DNA of 64,000 nt, taken from NCBI GenBank assembly GCA_949357655.1, contig CASHTG010000005.1:992001-1056000 (forward strand). Direction: 5' to 3'. Position numbers and translations under genes: made by a program. This DNA comes from Parascedosporium putredinis (lineage: Eukaryota > Ascomycota > Sordariomycetes > Microascales > Microascaceae). The notes beneath the pieces were generated by a model. It was given only the letters and a program-made list of their open reading frames with translations. It had not been told where the DNA came from and did no database searches. Position 1 is the first letter of the stretch; each line of letters begins with the position of its first letter. Positions 34,199 through 46,086 of the stretch are shown here, piece after piece.

Positions 34199-35668
34199 AT
34201 CTTTGAACGAAAGCCTAATGCCATGCTAGGCTCCTTCAATGTAACAATGCACAGACTTTTCTTCAGAATGCCGCCCGATGGTGGTGGCAAAGCGAACCCC
34301 AGCCCGCACTGACCCGTCGGGCTGCATCAAAGAAGCGCTTCTTTTCCATTCTTTAATGGGTTTTATTTGCCGTCTTTTCGTTGCGGAACGGGAGCGGCCC
34401 AGGAACATTATGTCTAAAATAAGCTTAGTCGGGAGATCTGGTTCCCGCTGCTGCTCTTAAACCATTGCCAGTGGTTACTAAGACCCTCGCCGCTATTTGC
34501 CAATATCTCCAATCACAGTCAAGGCCCAAGCCGCTCAATCGGTTCGTCTTGCCCTCCGCGCTCGTCGCTCGTCGACCCCGCAGGTTTCGGTTCGTCTTTC
34601 CATCCGCACAACTTCCAGCTGCAAGCCACGGCTGCATGCACGTTCCAGCTCTGCACCTGCCAAAGCAGAAATGTGATAGTCCACCCCAAGAGAAGACAAG
34701 AAAGAAGACAAAAACGAACACCCCCTTTTTTTTTGTCTTGACCACGGACTCCTCTTAGATCGAGCCCCCGAGACCGAGGCTGACCCGAACGCATCTGTGT
34801 GGAGATGAGGATGGCTATCCTGGAAGTCTCCTCTCCGCTCTCCATGCCCGCCCTGTCCTGCGTCCATGGTTGTTGATGGGCCCTTGCACCATGCACTCCG
34901 ATCCGCCATTGAAGAATCCGTGAGCCAAGAAAAGGGAGAACGAGGGAAATCGGTGGCTCCTGTGCAGGATCGTGGGGAAGTTTGCTTGAAGAAGGGTAAG
35001 CTTGGACGGTGTTCATAGTCTCTAGCCAATAATAGAGCGACAAGATCGCAAATAGGAAGATTTGGCCCCTCAATCCGGCATGTACGCTATCGATTCGGGA
35101 TACACTTGCTCGGCCGGGCAAGGTGGTTGTATGCCTGGGGCCCGGGCCGCTTATTCAACGACACACACGCATTTGCACTCGCACTCAGACTCAGATTCAC
35201 ACTTACGCTCACCCACTTTCTTGCATTCTTCCTTCCCCATCATCCCCTCTCATAACCGGCTTTGACCACGCTCAAAGTTGTGATGAGTCGATAGTTGACG
35301 CCAGTCACGATGCCTACCCTTGCAGACCGTCGTATCCTTGACCTTGTCCAAGTCGCACAGTTCGGTCGGTGGATGCTGGTCACGATGCCTCCTCTTGCAG
35401 ATTTTTATTGACGTCGTGGGGTAGCCGACCCCTCCTCCCCTTCTCCTTTGAACTCAATGAAGTGACCCGACTGGGGAAATATTGGTCACCGCCGTCTGGG
35501 TCAGCGCGGAGGCACTTCACGGCCGACGCGTTGTTGATCACTCTCTCCACTTTACGCGCCTTCGCGCTCGTCCGGGTTGTGATCCTCCCCCATGCTGCTG
35601 ACGGGCGGGATGATCACGGCGGTCGCGAGTTCTTCACCTCGACGGGATGTGCTTGCCTTTCCTTTGTC

Positions 35669-35676
35669 TATAAATT
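35669..35676 (+). promoter_or_regulatory. TATA box of the multicopper oxidase gene
   Basis: TATAAATT lies 137 bases before the ATG at 35806, followed by a C/T-rich leader. Confidence 0.5.
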
Positions 35677-35805
35677 CCATCGTTGAGCCCGTTCAAGATC
35701 ACATTTTGAAGTCCATCACTCCAGTCGTCATTCCTTCATCCCCCTCCCCTTAACCCCACACTCCTTATTACACCCCTTTCAGGTCCCGTCAACGTGATAG
35801 TAAAG

Positions 35806-37817
35806 ATGGCGTCCAAGTCTATCCTGGGCTTGGCCTTGCTTCTTCTGAATACCCCCTCACCTTGGCCAAGGACTGGGAGAGCCCCGCTTACACGTGGCTC
35901 TACCAGTATCCGCTGCCTATTCCTCCCGTGAAGACACCCAAGATGTGAGTTCACGTACTATCCACGGACTTGATAAGCAGACACTGGAATTTATACTGAT
36001 CTTTGTCTTCACTCCCCTTGTCAAGGACTATCACCAACCCGGTGACTTCGTCTCCCATTGACTACTATGAGTTCAATGTGCTCCCCTTTACGCAGCAGGT
36101 CTACCCCAACAAGGCGGCGGCTGCCATGAGAGGCTATGATGGAATCTCTCCTGGCCCAACCATCATTGTGGAGAGGGGCCGAGAGACCGCCGTGCGGTTC
36201 ATCAATAACTCCACCATGGACATCTCTGTCCATTTGCACGGCTCCTATTCGGTATGTCTTCCGGATCAACGAGAGATCTTGCCATATTAGGACGGTAACT
36301 CACAATAGTGGTACATCTAGCGAGCTCCGTGGGACGGATGGGCCGAGGACCTTACTCCCCCAACTATTACAAGGAGTACTTTTACCCCAACAGCCAGTCC
36401 GCACGACTTCTCTGGTACCATGACCATGCCATGGACCATGTAAGTTCGCAACTCACTTCTATTCGCTGGCGACATGTCCTATGCTCACGCAGGACCTTTG
36501 ATTGCTAACACGCCTTGTGACGAATCAAGACCGCTGAAAACGCATACTATGGTACGTTATCTCCCAAATTACACCGCACTTCACCCGCCTTCCTACCAAC
36601 GAGCATGTCGCTAACTCCCTCCTAGGTGAAGCTGGTGCTTACATCATCCACGACCCTGCCGAGGATGCCCTAGGCCTACCCTCCGGATACGGCGTTAATG
36701 ATATCCCCCTCATCCTGAGCTCCAAGCAGTACAAGAATGACGGATCCCTCTTCTCGCCTGCTGGAGAGACGGACAGCCTCTACGGAGATGTCATCCATGT
36801 CAACGGACAGCCGTGGCCCTTCTTCAACGTCCAGCCCCGCAAGTACCGCCTCAGGTTCCTCAATGCTGCCGTCTCTCGCTCCTTCAGGTTGTACTTTGAA
36901 CGGCAGTCGGGAAGTGGAGGCAAGCTGCCCTTCAAGGTGATTGCTTCCGACGGCGGACTGCTCTCCGGCCCCGTGTCCACCGACAACCTCTACATCTCCA
37001 TGGCCGAGAGGTACGAGGTGGTCTTTGACTTTGCTCCTTATATTGGCACCAACATCACCCTTCGCAACTATGAAGACGTCGGCGCGGATGACGACTACCT
37101 CCACACGAACAAGGTGATGCGCTTTGCTGTCGGCGGCACCGCCGTCACCGACACTTCGACCGTCCCCACCACCCTCAGAACCGTCCCCTTTTCTCCCTCG
37201 ACCACCGGCATCGACCACCACTTCGAGTTTGGTCGCAGCAACGGTGGATGGAGGATCAACGGCGTCGGCTTCTCCGACGTCAACAACCGCGTCCTGGCCA
37301 ACGTCCCCGAGGAACCATTGAGAGGTGGGAGCTTGAGAACAGCAGCGGCGGCTGGACGCACCCCATCCACATCCACCTCGTTGACTTCAGGGTCGTCAGC
37401 CGCACCAACGGCCGAGGCGTCCTCGCGTACGAGTCGCAAGGGTTGAAGGACACCGTCTGGCTCGACAAGGGCGAGACCGTCGTCGTGGAGGCCCACTACG
37501 CTCCCTGGGACGGCCTGTACATGTTCCATTGCCACAACCTAATCCACGAGGACCACGAGATGATGGCTGCCTTCAACGTCACGGCCCTTCCCGATTTGGG
37601 ATACCCCGAAACCGCCTTCATCGATCCCATGGAGACTCGTTGGAGGGCCAAGCCCGCGGGTATTGCCGACTTTACCCCTCAAGCCATCACGGACTCGGTT
37701 CAGTTCAAGGCCACGCTCCAGCCCTATAATAATGTTGGCGCTGTCATGACCGAGCTGGACAACTACTGGGCGAATCACCGCCGTATCAAGAGGAGGGTTC
37801 TCTCGAACCGCGGATAA
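35806..37817 (+). CDS. Bilirubin-oxidase-like multicopper oxidase
   Basis: A signal peptide (ASKSILGLALLLL) leads to LAKDWESPAYTWLYQYPLPI, close to the mature start of Albifimbria (Myrothecium) verrucaria bilirubin oxidase. Exons are about 35806-35944, 36026-36251, 36321-36439, 36530-36551 and 36626-37817. All copper motifs are visible: SVHLHGS, LLWYHDHAMDH, THPIHIHLVDF and MFHCHNLIHEDHEMM. The last keeps the Cys-His-Met set expected for the type 1 copper. Apparent base losses lie at about 35855, 36362 and 37312, in C or G runs. Length after correction is about 570 residues, as in the family. It is a secreted four-copper oxidase that reduces O2 to water while oxidising tetrapyrroles, phenols or aromatic amines. 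The next gene downstream is a convergent transporter. Confidence 0.9.
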
Positions 37818-38203
37818 AGCGCAATACCTGCCGTGGGTTGACGGAAGCCAAGCCACATCTAACTGTCAAGCGCTCTTTAAAGCCATATCACTGTCATTCA
37901 AGTTTCATCTTTCCTATGTATGATTCTAGTATTTAATTTTATCTTCTTTCATTTTTAATTGACATTTTTCTGCTATCCACATGCCCTCTCCCGCCTTCGA
38001 TCACGTCCCGTGAGTGTATGCATTTGCCATTCGGATTTGGTAGATTTGGTTCCTTGACAAGATTTTCCTAGCTGTGAATACGGGACAGGTTTGATATATG
38101 AAAAAGCAAATGAAGGAGGTGTTACGGGGTTTCGGTGATTGCGGAGGCCGGGAACGGGAATGATTTCCAGCTGATCGCCCAGTCCACGAAAGCCACCTCT
38201 TAT
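37818..38203. other. Intergenic region between convergent genes
   Basis: Short AT-rich 3' flanks of the multicopper oxidase and the transporter; nothing else is seen. Confidence 0.5.
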
Positions 38204-40102
38204 TTAGGTGGCATATCGCCAGCTTGGGTGGTCATCGCCCATATTGTCAATGTCAGGCTCTTGAAGCCGCCAATCCCGCTCACCCCTATCCCTCTTCCGG
38301 TTCTCCCTCACCGCACCAAAGTAGAAGACGATGCAGCTAAGACCACACAGCCACATCATGCCGAGACTGACCCACAAGCCAGTCTTATATACCGGCGCCT
38401 CCTTTTGAAGGAAAACATTCGAGGCGAGGATGCCACCGAGATTACCGACACCGATCTGAACTGCAGACGAGATGGAGCGTTTATAGTGGCCACTAACGCT
38501 GTTCGACAACCATCCGAGGATAAGAGGTTGCGTGATATACCCACCGGCGACGATGGGGAAGAGAGCAAAGTATTTGACCCCGACGCTGAGGTTGCCTTGA
38601 CAGATGAGAAGGACGTAGCCGACCGTGGCTATGCATATACCCACGATCGTGAAGGTAAAGCGGTGCCGTAAGCGATCCGCGAGGTAGGCTGCCCCGAGAC
38701 AGGTCGCGGTGGCAACTACGTAGACCGGGATGGTGCGAACCTGCGCTTCCTCGGCCTTGAACCCCATCTCGTTCAGGATCGTGGGAATAAAGAACTGTGG
38801 GAAAACCATTAGTCTAGGCTGTAGAATGAATACTAGTAGATATGGAAGTTGATGAGTGATACGTACCGAGCCCGCATATCCAGTGTTGAGAACGCCAAAG
38901 TAGGCAAGAGTGCCAAGATATATTTTCCAGTCCTTGGCGACGCGTCTGAACGAGGCCTTGTTAAGATGATCCATCCTGGCGTCTCCGACGTCTTGTGAAA
39001 GTCGGCTGATGAGCATAGACCTCTCCTCATCATTGAGGAACTTGGCGGTTTCGGGCCAGTCTGGAATCCACCAGTAAGAGATGACACCAGCGACGACAGT
39101 AATCAAGCCTTCGAGAATAAAAATCCTGCGCAGGGGATGTTAGGCCGGGTTGTTGCAGTGTGAGTGTTCAAGGGTCAACGTACCATCGCCATGCCTCGTA
39201 GCCGCCTACACCGGACATGTTGGCAATGGCAAAGGCTAAAAGTCCGGAAAAGGCACCCGCGATGATGCTGCCGCAGAAGAAGAGAGACATGCGCCACTGG
39301 ACTTCGTATCGCTTGTAGTACATGCTGATGAGGTAGATGCACCCTGGTTCTCGAGTTAGCTTCGGACCTCCTCTCAACCTTCGCGTAGCCACGTCGCGGC
39401 TATACAAGACTAACCAGGGACGATGCCAGCCTCGAAAATTCCCAGCAAGACGCGACATGCGACTAAACCCCCGTTTGTCTTGACCAAACCCATTCCAACG
39501 GTGCTAATTCCTATCGATGTTGGGACGTGTGTTAGCCCTCGAATTCAATCACTGCAAGGGACTAGTGAATTGGTTATAATTTGATGGAAGCAACGAACCC
39601 CATAGAACCGTGATCAGACTAAGCCAAGTAGATGGCGGAAGCCGCTTGATTACAATGTTGGAGGGAACCTCGAACAAAATGTACTACCAGGCGGGATGAG
39701 TTAGCCCAGTACGTGGAGAACGGCAGAGTGCTGATTCGGGAATATTGACTTACGGGAATGAAGAATACAAAGAGGGCCATGTTGTAGTCCGAGCCCGTCA
39801 TATTGAGATCCCCGGTCATGCCTTGGATCTTAGCGTTGCCTAGCATGAGGAAGTCTCACTGGTTAGAATTGATGGAGTGGATAGACTTAGGAAGACAGGG
39901 AGGAACGAACCGATATTGGTGCGATCCATGAAAGATAGAAAGTAGATCACAATCAATGGAGGAATGAGGTGCCTATCGCATTTGCGTAGCAGCTTCTTCT
40001 CAGCCTCGGGATCCAGAACGAGGGCGGCGGCTTCCCCTTCTGACCCTCGACGTGGTGCGACTCGGCGTCGATGTCCTGCTTCTCCGAGGCCATGGTAGCC
40101 AT
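38204..40102 (-). CDS. Anion:cation symporter (ACS) family MFS transporter, allantoate/nicotinate permease-like
   Basis: Minus-strand exons: 40102-39911, 39839-39754, 39683-39599, 39503-39415, 39343-39184, 39125-38867 and 38794-38204. The N-terminal EKKLLRKCDRHLIPPLIVIY followed by FLSFMDRTNIGNAKI is the hallmark of the TNA1/DAL5 branch. Other family features are LFEVPSNIVIKRLPPSTWL, RVLLGIFEAGIVPGCIYLIS and IPDWPETAKFLNDEE. About 12 membrane segments are present. Two introns (39910 and 39598 donors) begin GTTCGT. One G/C appears lost near 40030 and one at about 39599. It sits in the plasma membrane and probably imports a carboxylate or amide such as a vitamin or ureide; the exact substrate is unknown. 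Confidence 0.88.
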
Positions 40103-40365
40103 TTTTCAAGCGCGGCGGCTATTCCTGCGTGCACTAATGCGCGAGTGATAGATGCGTGCAACGGATGACAGGAAAACCCGCGGGAGCAGATTAGGTGGAT
40201 GGGAGGAAGTTGTTCGGGTGATTGGTGAGGACAATACTCAGGCCAAGAAAGATTCTTTGGAATTGAAGGTGGGGCAACTTGCAAGATATATAGATCTTTG
40301 AATCTGGGATTGACTCCATACGGGGTTGCCTTTGCTCTCTCATGCGTTTTGGTGTTGCCGAATCG

Positions 40366-41157
40366 CTAGCACAGAACAGACGGAGATAAGAAACAATCGA
40401 GGATGTTGTTTGCGGGGACGTCTTTCAAAAAACATGGAACGGCATATTTCTCCACATTTTGAATTCCAAATCTCGTAGTTAGCGTCAAAGGGAATCTGGG
40501 GTAACGACTAGTAGGTTCGTGTTGCTCTCCTGCAAGTCCATCAGAGTGTGGGTTACAATCTCCATCTTGACACTGGTCCTCGATGAACATGAACTCATTA
40601 ACCACGAGGAGGTGGGTCGAGGTGCCTCCTAGTGGTGTCAAGTTACATTCCAAATAGTGATTCTTGCCCGCGGAGAAGGTGGCTGTCTCGGTAGTTAGTC
40701 TCAGCTGTTTGCCCCTTGCACTTCGTAGGAGAATGGTGGACTTCGGAAACGTCCCGGCCTCGGATGTTATCCGACGGACCTCAATGACCCGAATATGACA
40801 GGGTTCACTGCACCAAATCACTAATACGGCCCAGTCTGGGTATAGACAACTTTGCGTTACTTGTCTGAGATGTTGATATCTTTTCAACATCATCGATCCG
40901 TCAGGGGCTGGCGTTAAGATCATGGGTGACTGTCTGGAGACCTGCTGAATATAGGTTTTAGTGCCGGGCTCCTCGATAGCCGGCAGCAAAACACGGAAAA
41001 GGAACACATTGTCTGGGGCTTGAAAAGAAGCGTGGTTGCATTGTAGTCCACTCCTCCACCTCCGGTTGCATTTGCCCTGATGGAGACTGTGCAACGTCAC
41101 TAGAAGTTGAAGTGCATATGGGGCAGTTTCACGATGTTCAAGTTGACGTTTTAACAA
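40366..41157 (-). CDS. Hypothetical protein, 263 codons, unrecognised
   Basis: An uninterrupted frame of 263 codons without introns. I recognise no domain, signal peptide or membrane segment. The translation has a mixed, protein-like composition with nine cysteines and no low complexity; an internal Met at about residue 79 (MILTPAPDG) is an alternative start. It sits between an ACS transporter and an aldehyde dehydrogenase, both on the same strand. The lack of frameshift over 800 bases, where neighbours have several, is neutral evidence. It may be an orphan gene or a chance frame. Confidence 0.35.
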   Translation of the reverse strand: MLKRQLEHRETAPYALQLLVTLHSLHQGKCNRRWRSGLQCNHASFQAPDNVFLFRVLLPAIEEPGTKTYIQQVSRQSPMILTPAPDGSMMLKRYQHLRQVTQSCLYPDWAVLVIWCSEPCHIRVIEVRRITSEAGTFPKSTILLRSARGKQLRLTTETATFSAGKNHYLECNLTPLGGTSTHLLVVNEFMFIEDQCQDGDCNPHSDGLAGEQHEPTSRYPRFPLTLTTRFGIQNVEKYAVPCFLKDVPANNILDCFLSPSVLC

Positions 41158-41307
41158 ATAGAATTCAAGCTACGTCCAAGGCCGTGGAAGATGTGTTCAA
41201 GGCAAAAATGAGGTCTGAAACGTAAAACTGGGCATTAATCATTGACGCAAAAGTTCGTATAGAAATGCAACTAAGTAAGTGGAGATTTCATTGCCGCATC
41301 TCCGAGT

Positions 41308-42844
41308 CTAGAGCTGGGTCGTAACATCAAAAGTGATATTCTTGGTCCTTAGCCACTCGTCCATTCCCGCATTAAACCTGCCGAAGCCGCTAGACTTGGC
41401 TCCACCGTGGGGCAACGCTCCCTCATCATGCACCGTCATTCTGTTGATATGAACGGCGCCAGTCTCTATCCTCTTGGCGATGGCCAACGCCCTCCTCAGA
41501 TCCTTGGAGAAGATAGCCGAGCTGAGGCCATACTCGGTATCGTTCGCGATGCGGATAGCTTCCTTCTCGTCCTTGAAGGTGATGAGGGAGACGGTGGGGC
41601 CAAACGACTCGGTGAGGTAAATGTCCATGCCAGGCTTCACGCCACCAACGATGATGGGGTTCAGGGCTGAACCCGCCGAAGAAGGAGCAGCGACGTCGCC
41701 GGTGACGATCCTGGCGCCTTTCCCGACCGCGTCCTGCACGAGCGCCTTGTTCTTCTCGACGGCCGCCTGGGTGATGAGGACGGGCGAGGGCCCGCCCGCA
41801 GGGAAGACTCCTCCCACGGTGGCCTTGAGCTTCTCCTCAAACGCCTGCGCAATGTTCTCGTGCACGAGGATGCGCTCGGTGCTCATGCAAATTTGGCCGG
41901 CGTAGATGAAGGACCCCAAGACGCACTGGAGGGCCGCCACGTCGAGATCCGCGTCCTCGCAGACGATGGCGGGCGCCTTGCCTCCGAGCTCGAGGAGGAT
42001 CGGCTTCAGGTTCTGGCCGGCCAGCTTGGCGAGGATGCGGCCGACAGCGGTGCTGCCGGTGAAGTTGATCTTCTTGACGGGCGAGGCCTCGATGATGGCG
42101 GTGGATACGGCGGACGCGTTTTCCGGGGAGCAGGCGATGTAGTTGAGCACGCCGGCGGGGAGACCGGCGTCGTGCAGGACCGAGCTGATGGCCCACCAAC
42201 AGCGGGGGCTGAATTCGGAGCCCTTGAAGACTACGGTGTTGCCTGCGGCGATGGCCCAGCATACGGCGCGGAAGCCGAGGGCGTAGGGTGCATTCCTAAC
42301 CCGACATTGTTAGAAAGTCTGGATGCACAAATCACATGGGGGCTCCTTGGTTTATGCGTCTTGTGTGAGCGAAGGGGAAGGTCTATTCTTACCAGGCAGC
42401 CATCGCAAACACGACTCCATAAGGCTCCTTCACAATTAGGCCTCCGGAGGTGGGATCCTGCAAGGTCGGAACAGTTCCGGTGATACCCGTCACCTTGCTC
42501 GCGCATCCGAGAAGGCACTCCTTGGACAGGGCAATGTTCAAGCCAGCCCAGACCTCATCTGAACCGGTCTCCTCCTTCATGTAGGTCTTCAGCTCCTCCG
42601 CTCGGCTCTCCAAGATGGAAGCTGCTTTGAGGAAGATGTCTCGCCGAGCTGTGAGGGGAGTTTCGCTCCATGACTCGAAAGCCTTGGCAGCCGCATCGAC
42701 CGCCGCGTTCGCCTGGGTGACGGTCGCGTTCGCGGACTGGGACATCACCTCGCCGGTGGAGGGATTGAGCACGTCAAACACATTCTCCGTTGAGACCTCC
42801 GCACCGTCAATGACTAAAGGAACGATGGGGAGAGACGCCGCCAT
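41308..42844 (-). CDS. Aldehyde dehydrogenase, salicylaldehyde/vanillin dehydrogenase-like
   Basis: Two exons, 42844-42393 and 42296-41308, join ...FAMAAW to NAPYALGFRA in frame. VFKGSEFSPRCW is the NAD-binding and Pro-Ser region, KKINFTGSTAVGR the Rossmann glycine motif, LELGGKAPAIV the general-base Glu motif and YAGQICMSTER the catalytic Cys motif. GGAKSSGFGRF is the usual C-terminal signature. The length of about 480 residues is normal and the frame is clean. It oxidises an aldehyde to an acid with NAD(P)+ in the cytosol. The closest family resemblance is to aromatic-aldehyde dehydrogenases. The neighbouring hydroxyacid oxidase and ThDP enzyme, which could deliver an aldehyde, suggest a shared pathway, but this is inference. 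Confidence 0.92.
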
Positions 42845-43884
42845 ATCTGACTGTGGGGTGCGAGGATACGTGAAGAGGATACAATGCTATCGCAAATGGC
42901 TGGAATCGCTAGGAGCAAAAGGATGGAGGCTTCGGAAGAGGGTACGGCGGTCTGATTTAACGGGTATAATAAAGGCTAGAAATACTAATAATTCCAACCC
43001 TTTCCGAAGCCCAAGGGGCGCAAGCTAGCTTTTACTTATATACAATGCCTGTAACCCCCAAGCTTATCAGCGGCCCTTGGGGGAGGTCTATATCGTGCGT
43101 CCTCCCTGCCCAGATGACTTCCTGGCTGGCCGCAGGTGGCTGACACGGCGCAGCGATCCTCCCTTTCGGCAATGAAATCGGTAGTCTTAGCGTTCCGGTG
43201 GGCTCTGTGCTTCCTCCTATGCCTGGTGGCCATTCCGATCTGAGCTCGGCCCCGCTCGCCTTGGCGTCCATGCAATCTGGGGCACAACCCCCTCCCCTCT
43301 TCTACCCCCGGAGCCGGGAAAAACCCCCATCGGGCCCGAATTGCCACAATAACCTCTCGAAGTTACACGGCGCAGAGCCAATAGGTTTGTACATGTAGGA
43401 TTAGCAACGAGAAAGGGGTACCCCCGCCCTCCGCCACCACCACTCGTACACAAGAAGTGTGCGCGAGTGCGGGTCATGCCTGAATGAGCGACGAGCTGTC
43501 GCCGTGTCAATCGAGTAGCCCGATTTTGCCTAGCCGGGTTGCCCCGTCCTGCGGGGCGCCTTGGTCCCCTCAACCCCGCAACCTTTCCCCGCTTGGTGGG
43601 CGGCCTTCCCCATGAAGGAGTCGGTCGGGGGATTCGAGTCCGAGAACCTCCACCTTGCCCAAAACCTGGGATTCTCGCGGAACCCAGTAAGTCGGGTATC
43701 TTCCGCTGCGTCTTGTCCGGAAGAGCCCACGCGTATTGAAACAGGCATACATGTAGGCTCATGAGCGACGTCGACGAGAATTTCGACAGTAGAGCCTGAG
43801 ATCAATCACTTGATTGTTTAATTGTCCAGTCGTCAGTACACCAATTCCCCCTCTTTGTCATTTGCCCTTCAGCCACTACTAGCG
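42845..43884. other. Divergent 1-kb intergenic region, GC-rich centre
   Basis: It should hold the promoters of the aldehyde dehydrogenase and the D-lactate dehydrogenase. From 43050 to 43740 it is GC-rich with overlapping open frames in several frames on both strands, none with a domain. I see no terminal repeats that would mark a mobile element. Confidence 0.45.
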
Positions 43885-46086
43885 ATGCGTTCAGCTGTGA
43901 CCCAGAGGCTTGCCCAGCTAGGCCGGGCACGGGGCCTGCACCATGCGGTCCGCCATCCGATATGCCCTACAAGAGGTGTTGGTGGGAGAGTGCGGTGGCA
44001 AACCACGGCCTCAACCATTAATGCGCCAAAGCCCACCGCCTCCAAACCCCAAACGGGTAACGCCGTATACTGGGCCGCCTTGGCCTCCCTTGCCGTGTGC
44101 ATCGGTGGATGGACCGTGTTCCGGAGTGCCCCTCTACAGTGCCATACGCCACTCTCCGTGAAATGGATAAGGTAAGTCAATTCTCGGAGGGCAAATTTGT
44201 CTTGCATCAGAAACGCGGTTCGCTGACCACCATACTTTGTAGGCCATAAGCGAGATTTCTCTAGCGTTGGGAAATGATGCGGTTAGCAAGGAAGAAGACA
44301 TTTTGCGCTCTCATGGCTATTCGGAATGGTCGACAACAAACATAGACCGTCTTCCGGTAGCTGTGGTCTTTCCGAGCTCGACGGCCGATGTTGTCAAGAT
44401 TGCGGAAATTTGCAGCAAATACAAGGTTCCAATCAGTGAGTCAGGACCTAGACGAGGTCAAACAGCATTCATCGATGGGGTCTCACACATTTCTTTTTTA
44501 GTTCCTTATTCTGGAGGATCGAGCGTAGAAGGTCACTTCTCTGCTCCTCATGGCGGCATCAGCGTTGACTTCATGAACATGAATAAGGTTATAGAGTTCC
44601 GCGCTGAAGAGTAAGTGATTCACAAATGGGTATGGCAAATCTTTCTTTGACTAACATTGATGCTTCTCAAGCATGGATATAACTGTCCAGCCTGGACTCG
44701 GCTGGATGGACCTAAACGAGTCTATCAAAACGAGCGGACTTTTCTTCCCCATTGATCCCGGTCCATCTGTATGTCTGAACAAATCTGGAGGTCGCTCACT
44801 TACGATGCAGAGCTAACAATATAGGCTCAAATTGGTGGCATGATTGGTACGAATTGCAGGTAGGCAACTGTCTTAACATAACCCTCATGTTATAAAAGTA
44901 CGAAATGTTAACTTTTTCAGTGGAACCAACGCTGTGAGATATGGTACGATGAAAGACTGGGTCGTCAATCTAACAGTCGTCTTAAGTGATGGCAGAGTGT
45001 TGAAGACACGGAGGAGGCCGAGGTGAGTGCCACTGAAGGACTATGGATGCCTTCGCCCCCACCCCTCAAAACAAACACACTCGGTGCAGGTGGAAGCTAA
45101 TAGAATGTGCCAAGGAAATCATCTGCTGGCTACAACCTTAACTCGCTAATGGTTGGCTCTGAGGGTACACTGGGAATAGTGACCGAGGCGACTCTGAAGT
45201 TGGCCCCGATTCCCGAAAAGACAGGAGTAGCGGTGATATCATTTCCATCCATCAAGAGCGCTGCGAACATGGCCATAGATGTGATACACAGGGGAATCCC
45301 AGTCGGCGCCATTGAGATTCTAGACGATGTTATGATGAACGTCGTCAACCGCGTGGGTGCCACTGGCAGGACTTGGAAGGAGGACCCGACCATTTTTGTC
45401 AAGTTTGTGGGATCTCAAGCTACCGTGGCGGACAGCATCTCGCAAGTAAAGCAGATCTCGAGTCGCCATGGTAGTCTGACATTTGAGTTCGAGCACGACG
45501 AAGAACGACAGAAAAGGCTTTGGTCCGCAAGAAAAGAGGCTCTATGGAGTATGCTCGCGCTGCGGAAATCTGGCAACGAAGTCTGGTCTACGGACGTAGC
45601 TGTGCCTCTGTCTAAAGTCGCGGACCTGATTGGTAAGTTTTCCGCAGATAGACCTTTCTGTGCGCGGTCAAGACAGATGAAGAATCTGACAAAGTGAGGA
45701 CAGAATTGTCGAAGAAGGACCTTGAAGGGCTAGGGCTTTTGGAAGCATCTTAGGACATGTTGGAGACGGCAACTTTCACGAAACCATCCTGTTTGATGGA
45801 GAGCAGGAACGCCAAAAGTGGAAGCATGCGTTCACACAATGATTGAGAGAGCTCTCGAGATGGAGGGGACTTGCACGGTAAGCAGCGCCAGTGGCCCTCG
45901 TCCAACAACGGAATCTATCTACTGACACTAGTATTCCGTATAATGCAGGGCGAGCATGGCGTTGGGATCGGAAAAAGGGAATACTTGGAAAAGGAACTAG
46001 GGTCCACACCTATTGATGTGATGAAAGCTATCAAGGGGAGCCTCGACCCCTTGCAGATCATGAACCCGGGCAAGATATTCAAGTAA
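43885..46086 (+). CDS. D-lactate dehydrogenase (cytochrome)-type FAD 2-hydroxyacid oxidase, nine exons
   Basis: The N-terminus (MRSAVTQRLAQLGRARG) is Arg-rich like a mitochondrial presequence and is followed by one membrane segment (AVYWAALASLAVCIGGWTVF), as in yeast Dld1. Exons are about 43885-44171, 44243-44435, 44502-44610, 44672-44768, 44825-44859, 44921-45022, 45115-45632, 45704-45877 and 45949-46086. The FAD site is PYSGGSSVEGH; MDITVQPGLGW, AQIGGMIGTNCSGTNAVRYG and LMVGSEGTLGIVTEATLKL are VAO-family motifs. HVGDGNFHETI and GEHGVGIGKR are the catalytic-domain motifs. Apparent base losses lie near 44140, 45740 and 45815. It should oxidise D-2-hydroxy acids to 2-keto acids. A single respiratory housekeeping role is possible, but its position beside a ThDP enzyme suggests a pathway copy. 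Confidence 0.9.

Larger units (their letters stand above)
31547..35805. other. 4.3-kb gene-poor region
   Basis: It has no intact gene that I can support. It begins AT-rich (31600-32000), contains a possible coding relic at 32350-33180, a G-rich tract at 34144-34198 and, in its last 700 bases, a pyrimidine-rich promoter for the multicopper oxidase. Confidence 0.55.

Noticed and set aside
43217..43805. Overlapping 60-181-codon frames in a GC-rich block, considered as a transposon or resistance-gene relic
   Set aside because: Open in several phases on both strands as expected of GC-rich DNA; no conserved motif or terminal repeats.
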